Shown: one piece after another, positions 1 through 4,644 of the stretch
How positions within the stretch are numbered: the first letter of the stretch is position 1
Layout of the letters: every line of letters starts with the position of its first letter
Assembly: GCA_002435335.1 (NCBI GenBank)
Contig: DJMI01000131.1
Coordinates: forward strand, 407-10,619
Reading direction: 5' to 3'
Length of the DNA stretch: 10,213 bases
From: Nitrosomonas sp. UBA6494
GTDB taxonomy: Bacteria; Pseudomonadota; Gammaproteobacteria; Burkholderiales; Nitrosomonadaceae
Made by a program: the position numbers and the translations under genes
The notes under the pieces: model-generated
What the model was told of the DNA's origin: nothing
Database searches by the model: none
What the model saw: only the letters and a program-made list of their open reading frames with translations

Positions 1-285
1 AAAGCGATGTCGTGGGCGCCGTTTTATCATCCGTCCGGCAAGTACATTATTTTTGCCACCAATCTGCACGGTCACCGCAATTTTGAACTGTACATTGTCG
101 ATGTTGATGGCAGCAAAGAACCGGTACGCGTGACCGACAAGGATGGCTTCGACGGCCTGCCGGTATTTACGCCGGACGGCAATTACATCACATGGACCAG
201 CGACCGCACACCGGAGAAGAAAGGATTGTTATTTCACGGCAAATGGAATCATCAAAGAGCGCTAGAAAGTCTTTCACTAAAATAA
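1..285 (+). CDS. TolB/PD40-type beta-propeller protein, C-terminal fragment
   Basis: This is the 3' end of a gene that begins before the window; the reading frame is open from base 1, so the methionine at base 7 is probably internal. The 94 visible residues contain two PD40/WD40-like propeller strands: one around 'FYHPSGKYIIFATN' and one around 'PVFTPDGNYITWTSDRT'. The P-x-G-x-x-I-x-[FW]-x-S/T-[ND] pattern is typical of TolB-like propellers. Such proteins are usually periplasmic or exported and act in protein-protein contact or as the propeller of S9-type peptidases. No catalytic residues are visible in this fragment, so a peptidase role cannot be judged. The tail ending in 'KWNHQRALESL' matches what I recall of the C-terminus of exported TolB-like proteins. 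The next gene starts 15 bases downstream on the same strand, so the two may be cotranscribed. Family call is firm, function is not. Confidence 0.8.
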   Translation, partial: KAMSWAPFYHPSGKYIIFATNLHGHRNFELYIVDVDGSKEPVRVTDKDGFDGLPVFTPDGNYITWTSDRTPEKKGLLFHGKWNHQRALESLSLK

Positions 286-300
286 TACTTGTAATCCAAA

Positions 301-1479
301 ATGCCTCGTCAATTAGATTTGTTTGCTGACGAAATACCGGAAGGCGACCAGCAACCCCAAACCAGCCAAGCTACATCGCTTAAGCTGTCGATACAAACCG
401 ACCGGTTGTCGCCTGCGCAGCAGCAATTCAATAAATTGCTTGAGCGTATCGAAAAATTGAAAAATCAATTAACCGTATTGCAGCAAGTGTGCGATACGCA
501 TCGTCCGGTATTTCATCAAAAAATGGCACCGTTGCGTCAACAGCAACAAAAGTTGTTGCGGGAAATGGTGCTCTGGTTGGATCGACGGTTGCAGCGCAAG
601 GGATTGACTGCAGCGCAGCGCAGCGGTGCTGCCATGATTCTGTGCGAATTGAGCAGGCAGTTGGTTGTAGAAGGTGATGAAGAAATGCGCGCGTTTTACG
701 ACAAGCATAGCGACATGACGTTTGATGAAATGGAGAAAAACTCTGCCGAAGTATTGCGCGAGGCGATGGAAGACATGCTGGGTGGCGAATCGTTATCGGA
801 TGACGAATCGCTCGATTCCGTAGAAGAGGTTTTGCGTGCCAGCATGGAGCGAATGAAAGAAGCCGAAGAGACTAAACACGAGGCGCGCCAAGCAAAAAAA
901 CGGAAAAAGAAACCCAGTGCGGCGCAGCTTAAATCGCAAGCTGAGCAAGCGGATGCTGAAACTGCTTTACGCAAGATTTTTCGGCAATTAGCCAGTGCCT
1001 TGCATCCCGACCGGGAAAGCGATCCCGACGAGCGTGCGCGTAAGAACGTCTTGATGAGTGAAGCTAATGCAGCATATGAGCGGCGCGATTTGATTGCATT
1101 GCTGCAAATTCAGTTGCGCACTGAACTGGCCAATCCGGATGCCATCGCTAAATTGGCGGAAGAAAAGCTTGCGCCGCTTGCGCTGCTGCTCAAGCAGCAG
1201 GCAAAGGATCTAGATCGCGAATTGCAAATTTGCCGCCAGAAAGCACGACAAGAATTCGGTCTTGGACGCTTTGAGACCGTAAGTATTTTTAATCTGAATG
1301 GCAGTTTGTTACGCAAAGTCATTGCCATGAAAAAGGAATTAGCTGCGATGCAGCACGATTTCCAGCATATCGAGGATGATAAATATTTTAAACGCTGGCT
1401 TAAGGCGCAAGAACAATCGATGAACGATATGTTTGCTGAAGCAATGTTCTCAGGGGAGTTTGATCCATTTGGCCGGTGA
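301..1479 (+). CDS. J-domain-like (DnaJ-related) coiled-coil protein
   Basis: This 392-residue cytoplasmic protein has no signal peptide or membrane segment. A J-domain-like region spans about residues 219-272 and carries the diagnostic HPD tripeptide at 235-237, after a basic helix (LRKIFRQLASAL) and before a helix with 'SEANAAYE'. In J-domain proteins HPD is what stimulates the ATPase of an Hsp70 partner; that role here is inferred. Residues 42-90 are rich in Gln, Leu and Lys and look like a coiled coil. Residues 142-200 form a long charged helix ending in a strongly basic patch (KKRKKK, about 199-204), and 275-315 is another helical stretch. There is no Gly/Phe linker or zinc finger, so it is not DnaJ itself but a class C-like J protein with an internal J domain. 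It begins 15 bases after the preceding gene; no good ribosome binding site is visible, but there is no better start. Its specific client is unknown. Confidence 0.78.
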   Translation: MPRQLDLFADEIPEGDQQPQTSQATSLKLSIQTDRLSPAQQQFNKLLERIEKLKNQLTVLQQVCDTHRPVFHQKMAPLRQQQQKLLREMVLWLDRRLQRKGLTAAQRSGAAMILCELSRQLVVEGDEEMRAFYDKHSDMTFDEMEKNSAEVLREAMEDMLGGESLSDDESLDSVEEVLRASMERMKEAEETKHEARQAKKRKKKPSAAQLKSQAEQADAETALRKIFRQLASALHPDRESDPDERARKNVLMSEANAAYERRDLIALLQIQLRTELANPDAIAKLAEEKLAPLALLLKQQAKDLDRELQICRQKARQEFGLGRFETVSIFNLNGSLLRKVIAMKKELAAMQHDFQHIEDDKYFKRWLKAQEQSMNDMFAEAMFSGEFDPFGR

Positions 1480-1540
1480 TGGCTGCGATAAACAGCAAGA
1501 TGCTCTGTAATTGTCTTGATTCAATCAGTCAGGATTTCAT

Positions 1541-1545
1541 TAATC
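1541..1545. repeat. Left target-site duplication of the MITE
   Basis: The bases TAATC stand immediately outside the left terminal inverted repeat and recur immediately outside the right one at 1687-1691. A 5-bp direct repeat in exact register with both ends supports insertion by a transposase rather than a chance palindrome. Confidence 0.7.
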
Positions 1546-1686
1546 GAGACCTTTGCACGGTTACTACGCGGCACGATAATTGCGTTAAAAATTCGCGAAA
1601 AATGCTCATTTGCCCTGTGTAAACTCCGCTTTTTCGCGAATTTTTGCCTTATTCTCGTACCGCTCATGACACCGTGCAAAGGTCTC
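1546..1686. mobile_element. MITE-like 141-bp palindromic element with TIRs and TSD
   Basis: The element is bounded by perfect 16-bp terminal inverted repeats: GAGACCTTTGCACGGT at 1546-1561 and its exact reverse complement at 1671-1686. Both ends are flanked directly by the same 5 bases, TAATC (1541-1545 and 1687-1691), as expected for a target-site duplication. Inside, a second perfect 16-bp inverted repeat, AAAAATTCGCGAAAAA at 1587-1602 and its complement at 1630-1645, makes nearly the whole element a long imperfect hairpin. It encodes no transposase, which fits a non-autonomous MITE mobilised in trans by an insertion sequence with the same ends. I cannot name the parent family. It lies between two convergent genes and its right end supplies part of the stop codon of the deformylase gene. 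Confidence 0.82.
1587..1645. terminator. Possible bidirectional terminator hairpin inside the MITE
   Basis: A perfect 16-bp stem (1587-1602 with 1630-1645) encloses a 27-base loop. The arms end in runs of A and T, so that whichever strand is transcribed the RNA hairpin is followed by or ends in U residues. It is placed between the 3' ends of the J-domain-like gene and the deformylase gene, where a bidirectional terminator would be useful. The large loop makes it weaker than a classical intrinsic terminator, so the terminator role is inferred. Confidence 0.4.
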
Positions 1687-2219
1687 TAATCGTCCACCAA
1701 CGCTTGTCCCGGGAACAGCACATCGGTAAATCCAAATGAACGGAAATCCTTGATTCGCATTGGGTACAGTATGCCTTGCAGGTGATCGCATTCATGTTGC
1801 ACCACGCGGGCGTGAAAGCCGCTGACTGTGCGGTCGATAGTTTTGCCGTATTGATCGAAGCCTTGATAGCGCAATCGCGCATAGCGCGGCACGATGCCGC
1901 GCATACCGGGGACGCTGAGGCAGCCTTCCCAGTCGTCTTCTTTTTCTTCCGATAGCGGCGTTAGCCGTGGATTGATCAGGATTGTGAAAGGGACTTCATC
2001 GGCATCGGGATAGCGTTGGTTCTTTTCAAACCCGAAAATCACGACTTGCAAGCTGACGCCGATTTGCGGCGCTGCCAGGCCGGCGCCGTTCAAATGCGCC
2101 ATGGTGTCTTGCATGTCTTTGAGCAAAGCGTGCAGTTCCGGGGTGTCGAATCGTTCAACTTTGCTCGCCTGCTGCAGTAGCAGCGGCTCCCCCATTCTAA
2201 GTACCGGTTTAATTGCCAT
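1686..2219 (-). CDS. def: Peptide deformylase
   Basis: This 177-residue protein removes the formyl group from the N-terminal methionine of new proteins. All three family signatures are present: GAGLAAPQIGV at 45-55 (Gln52), EGCLS at 98-102 (Cys100) and QHECDHLQG at 141-149 (His142, Glu143, His146). By family knowledge Cys100 and the two histidines hold the catalytic metal, usually iron or zinc, and Glu143 is the general base. Length is normal. The start codon overlaps the last 11 bases of the upstream phosphorylase gene, which suggests translational coupling. It is not next to fmt, the usual partner, so it may be a second deformylase. The stop codon is formed at the junction with the MITE: TA comes from the duplicated target and G from the element. 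Before insertion the same position would have read TAA, so the protein is unchanged. Assignment is firm; whether it is the main deformylase is unknown. Confidence 0.95.
   Translation of the reverse strand: MAIKPVLRMGEPLLLQQASKVERFDTPELHALLKDMQDTMAHLNGAGLAAPQIGVSLQVVIFGFEKNQRYPDADEVPFTILINPRLTPLSEEKEDDWEGCLSVPGMRGIVPRYARLRYQGFDQYGKTIDRTVSGFHARVVQHECDHLQGILYPMRIKDFRSFGFTDVLFPGQALVDD
1687..1691. repeat. Right target-site duplication of the MITE
   Basis: This second copy of TAATC directly abuts the right terminal inverted repeat. On the minus strand it reads GATTA and contains the last aspartate codon (GAT) of the deformylase gene plus the first two bases of its stop codon. Confidence 0.7.
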
Positions 2220-2955
2220 GGCAACTCACTATATGCTCCAAAATATTCCTTACTTTAATCATTGCTTGATCCAATACCGCGTAAATTTCTTTGAGTGGAA
2301 TACCGGCTAAGTTGTTTCCGCGTCCGGCAGCGCTGTTGGCGATTACTGCGATAGTGGCGTAATTTAAACCCAGTTCTCGCGCCAATGCGGCTTCCGGCAT
2401 GCCCGTCATGCCGACGATGTCGGCGCCGTCACGTTCCAGGCGGTTGATTTCGGCTGCCGTTTCCAGTCTGGGGCCTTGTGTTGCGGCATAAACTCCGCCG
2501 TCGAAAATAAACTCATCGGCGCTTTTTGCTGCCTGCAACAACAGCGTTCGCGTTTTTTGACTATATGGCAAGGTAAAATCGCTATGCGTAACCGGTTGCT
2601 CTTTGCCGTCAAAAAAAGTGAAATTGCGCCCATAGGTATAATCGATGATCTGGTCGGGTATTATCAATTTCCCCGGTGTCAGGTCGGCGCGGATACCGCC
2701 TACTGAAGCCACCGAAACGACATGTGTTGGATTCAGCGAGTGCAGCGCCCATAGGTTTGCACGGTAATTGATGGCGTGCGGTGGAATGGTGTGCCCAAGT
2801 CCGTGCCGCGCCAGGAACACGATATCTTCATTTTTCAACCTACCGAATGTCAATGGCCCGGACGGCTCGCCGTACGGCGTACGGATGATTTGCCGACGCG
2901 ATATTTCGAGGCAGGATAATTGTGTCAATCCGCTGCCGCCTATAATTGCAAACAT
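2209..2955 (-). CDS. S-methyl-5'-thioinosine/thioadenosine phosphorylase family enzyme
   Basis: The 248-residue protein belongs to the trimeric PNP/MTAP family, which cleaves purine nucleosides with phosphate. Visible signatures are the N-terminal GGSGL (6-10), RHGLGH (50-55), PHAINYRAN (59-67), ATQGPRLET (158-166) and MTGMPEA (183-189), the last two contributing to phosphate, ribose and methylthio binding in the family. The base-recognition loop reads 'IANSAAGRGN' with Asn207. In this family an Asn here is associated with 6-oxopurines and an Asp with adenine, so a preference for methylthioinosine or inosine-type substrates is inferred. The next gene upstream is a hypoxanthine phosphoribosyltransferase, which could use the released hypoxanthine. 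It starts 12 bases after that gene with a strong Shine-Dalgarno (AGGGGAAG, about 2957-2964) and overlaps the deformylase gene at its end. mtnP would be the symbol if it used methylthioadenosine, so I leave the symbol open. Confidence 0.85.
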   Translation of the reverse strand: MFAIIGGSGLTQLSCLEISRRQIIRTPYGEPSGPLTFGRLKNEDIVFLARHGLGHTIPPHAINYRANLWALHSLNPTHVVSVASVGGIRADLTPGKLIIPDQIIDYTYGRNFTFFDGKEQPVTHSDFTLPYSQKTRTLLLQAAKSADEFIFDGGVYAATQGPRLETAAEINRLERDGADIVGMTGMPEAALARELGLNYATIAVIANSAAGRGNNLAGIPLKEIYAVLDQAMIKVRNILEHIVSCHGN

Positions 2956-2967
2956 ACTTCCCCTATC

Positions 2968-3531
2968 TCAGTCTGTTACCGCATAAACCGCCGGTAAATT
3001 GCGCCATGCGCCATGGACATCCATGCCAAAGCCGAAAACGTAGCGGTTCGGCACCGGCAATCCGACAAAGTCGGCACTACACGGCTTAGACTTGCCTGTG
3101 TCCTTTTCGACAAATACGGCACTATAAAACGCTTTTGCACCATCTTCCAATACTTTGGCGCGAATGGCTGCCAGTGTAATGCCTTCGTCCAAAATGTCAT
3201 CCAGCACCAAAACGACACGATCTTGCAGGTTTATTTGGGGCGCTACGCGCCAACAAATTTCTCCACCGGTCAAATGATCGCCGTAACGTGTCAAATGCAC
3301 ATAATCGAAATCCAACGGGAAATGTAATTGCGGTAGCAATTGTCCGGTAAATATTACGGCACCGCGCATGATGCATAAAATCAACGGATTTTGCTGCGCC
3401 AAAGCCTGCGTAATTTCTGCAGCCAGGCGCTGAACCGCTTTGTTTACGACTTGTTCGGAATGAATCAATTCAGCCGAATTCAGAATGCGTTGCGCTTGTT
3501 GGATATCGAGCATGATTTGCTTGTTGGTCAT
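2968..3531 (-). CDS. hpt: Hypoxanthine-guanine phosphoribosyltransferase
   Basis: This 187-residue type I phosphoribosyltransferase joins hypoxanthine or guanine to PRPP, giving IMP or GMP, in the cytoplasm. The PRPP-binding loop is VVLVLDDILDEGITL at 106-120, with the two acidic residues Asp111-Asp112 followed by the D-E-G-I-T phosphate loop. 'MRGAVIFTGQLL' (55-66) is the usual pyrophosphate-binding turn, and the C-terminal 'FGFGMDVHGAWRNLPAVYAV' contains the D-x-x-G-x-x-R-N-L-P-x-[IV]-Y pattern of the HPRT subfamily. Length is normal. I chose the first ATG; a second Met at residue 7 is possible because no clear Shine-Dalgarno precedes either. It is the first gene of a compact run with the phosphorylase and deformylase, and a TATAAT box lies about 20 bases upstream. 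The neighbourhood suggests it recycles hypoxanthine released by the adjoining phosphorylase. Confidence 0.9.
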   Translation of the reverse strand: MTNKQIMLDIQQAQRILNSAELIHSEQVVNKAVQRLAAEITQALAQQNPLILCIMRGAVIFTGQLLPQLHFPLDFDYVHLTRYGDHLTGGEICWRVAPQINLQDRVVLVLDDILDEGITLAAIRAKVLEDGAKAFYSAVFVEKDTGKSKPCSADFVGLPVPNRYVFGFGMDVHGAWRNLPAVYAVTD

Positions 3532-3550
3532 TACTGGAATGGATAAGCTG

Positions 3551-3556
3551 ATTATA
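3551..3556 (-). promoter_or_regulatory. Candidate -10 box for hpt operon
   Basis: Read on the minus strand this is a perfect TATAAT, ending 19 bases before the hpt start codon. No convincing TTGACA-like -35 lies 16-18 bases upstream, so promoter strength is uncertain. It would let the hpt-phosphorylase-deformylase genes be transcribed separately from the zur-like gene, which ends 98 bases upstream. Confidence 0.4.
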
Positions 3557-3629
3557 CTTTTCTGTTATCTGGTATTCGCACTGTGTGGAACCGCGATCAG
3601 CTCTGTGCGTTAAGACTTACAATTGCCGA

Positions 3630-4094
3630 TTAAATCGCATGATTCTGACAATGCTGACAAATTCCGTGCAATTCCAATTGCTGTCTGGACAATGCAAAGC
3701 CTGTATTTTGTATGCTGCGCTCCAACTCTTCGATAATATGCTTTTTAATGCCGACTTCCTTAACGCTGCCGCAGCGATCGCAAATTAGGAATTGCGGTGT
3801 TTCATGTTGATGATCGCAAGCAATATGCGCGCAGGACATATACTGCCCGGCAGTCTCCAGCTTATGCACCAGTTTTTCCTGAATTAGAAAATCAAGCATG
3901 CGATAAGCCGACATAACCGGAAGCGCTTCGTGAAATTGCACTTTATACCGATCGACTATTTCATAAGCCGAAAGCGGCTTAGCGGATGACAGCAATACAG
4001 CCAGCACATTCTTGCGTTTCTGCGTTAGTTTGGTACCTGCCGATGCGCAAATTTCATTCGATTTTTTGATGAGTTGTTCAATATCCGTCGACAT
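3630..4094 (-). CDS. zur: Fur-family transcriptional regulator, probable zinc uptake regulator Zur
   Basis: The 154-residue protein has the Fur layout: an N-terminal winged helix (about 1-80, with 'LTQKRKNVLAVLL' and 'YEIVDRY...ALPVMSAYRMLDFL') and a C-terminal metal-binding and dimerisation domain. Two CxxC pairs (Cys105/Cys108 in ICDRCG, Cys146/Cys149 in ICQHC) form the structural zinc site of the family. A Cys/His-rich segment, 'CAHIACDHQHE' (88-98), is where Zur proteins bind regulatory zinc. I place the start at the ATG at 4092-4094; the frame stays open to a TTG at 4116-4118 but that codon has no ribosome binding site. The gene is divergent from a ZnuD-like receptor whose promoter contains a Zur-box-like palindrome, which strongly favours Zur over Fur, Mur or PerR. 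It lies upstream of hpt on the same strand with a 98-base gap. Confidence 0.85.
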   Translation of the reverse strand: MSTDIEQLIKKSNEICASAGTKLTQKRKNVLAVLLSSAKPLSAYEIVDRYKVQFHEALPVMSAYRMLDFLIQEKLVHKLETAGQYMSCAHIACDHQHETPQFLICDRCGSVKEVGIKKHIIEELERSIQNTGFALSRQQLELHGICQHCQNHAI

Positions 4095-4421
4095 TTTCTT
4101 AATGATTTCGCAAACCAAGAACGAAAAAATTATGAGCGATTAATGGGAATAGCATATCACGCTGGTAAATTTTCAGGCGCGAATCCGTGTAAGAAATTCT
4201 TCAAATAACTGTCGTATGTTCATTCACTTAAATGCAGTGAAGCCAAAATATGTCCAGGCTTTCCTGTCGATTCCACGCATGTTGCCCACTTAATCGGCAA
4301 TGAGGCTATTCTTCTTGTTTGTTATTCAATGTGTTGTTGAGTAGGGTAACTTGCCGGGATTAAATTCGGCAGGTTCTGCTTCCGGCGAGCATGCCGTAGA
4401 TTTTTCCAGCTAAAAATAGGA
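4095..4421. other. Intergenic region, no clear gene
   Basis: This upstream half of the divergent zur/receptor spacer has no open frame longer than about 30 codons with family resemblance. It must hold the zur promoter on the minus strand; a CATAAT-like sequence around 4129-4134 is the best -10 candidate, but without a good -35. A loose inverted repeat, TGCCG (4352-4356) with CGGCA (4367-4371), surrounds an A/T-rich centre and has no assigned role. Confidence 0.5.
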
Positions 4422-4450
4422 TTGATTTTAGTTATGATATAACATATCAT
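4422..4450 (+). promoter_or_regulatory. Sigma-70-type promoter of the zinc-receptor operon
   Basis: TTGATT at 4422-4427 (four of six to TTGACA) and TATCAT at 4445-4450 (five of six to TATAAT) are separated by exactly 17 bases. Transcription would start near 4457, giving a leader of roughly 185 bases before the receptor start codon. The spacer and -10 coincide with the Zur-box-like palindrome. Confidence 0.6.
4430..4448 (+). promoter_or_regulatory. Probable Zur operator (Zur box)
   Basis: The sequence AGTTATGATATAACATATC closely matches the proteobacterial Zur operator core, TGTTATAnTATAACATTTC, differing at only a few positions. It holds two overlapping palindromes: GTTAT-GAT-ATAAC (4431-4443) and ATGATAT-AAC-ATATCAT (4434-4450). 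It occupies the promoter spacer and -10, so zinc-loaded Zur bound here would block RNA polymerase. A Zur-like gene lies divergently next to it. The consensus is from memory; binding is inferred. Confidence 0.75.
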
Positions 4451-4574
4451 AAATGCATGCAGACCTGCTTTGAGTTGGCATAAATTATTCGATACAGCAC
4501 GCTTTTGTACCCACTTTGTTTTTCAGTAGATCAATTATTGCAACAAATGAATCGGTGCCAAACCCCATACGCTC

Positions 4575-4600
4575 ATTTCATGAAATTTTATGAAATAAAA
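4575..4600 (+). repeat. Two adjacent A/T-rich palindromes in the receptor leader
   Basis: ATTTCATGAAAT (4575-4586) is a perfect 12-bp palindrome and is followed at once by TTTTAT-GAA-ATAAAA (4586-4600). They lie 45-70 bases upstream of the receptor start codon, inside the predicted leader RNA. They might be a second operator or an RNA structure affecting translation; I do not recognise a known site. Confidence 0.4.
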
Positions 4601-4644
4601 CGAGTATTCAATAGCAACTGCCGTTTGCCGGTCATCTATGAAAC

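Noticed and set aside
1480..1545. Extra gene or tRNA in the gap before the MITE
   Set aside because: The stretch is only 66 bases and shows no cloverleaf, frame or promoter.
1606..1791. 61-codon minus-strand frame spanning the right part of the MITE and the end of def
   Set aside because: It runs from the palindromic element into def in another frame, has no family resemblance and no ribosome binding site.
4116..4118. TTG as start of the zur-like gene
   Set aside because: It adds eight residues not needed for the Fur fold and has no Shine-Dalgarno, while the ATG at 4092-4094 gives a normal N-terminus.
4190..4310. Possible gene relic on the minus strand between zur and the receptor
   Set aside because: Short frames such as one reading MRGIDRKAWTYFGFTAFK are broken by stops and I could not connect them to any family.
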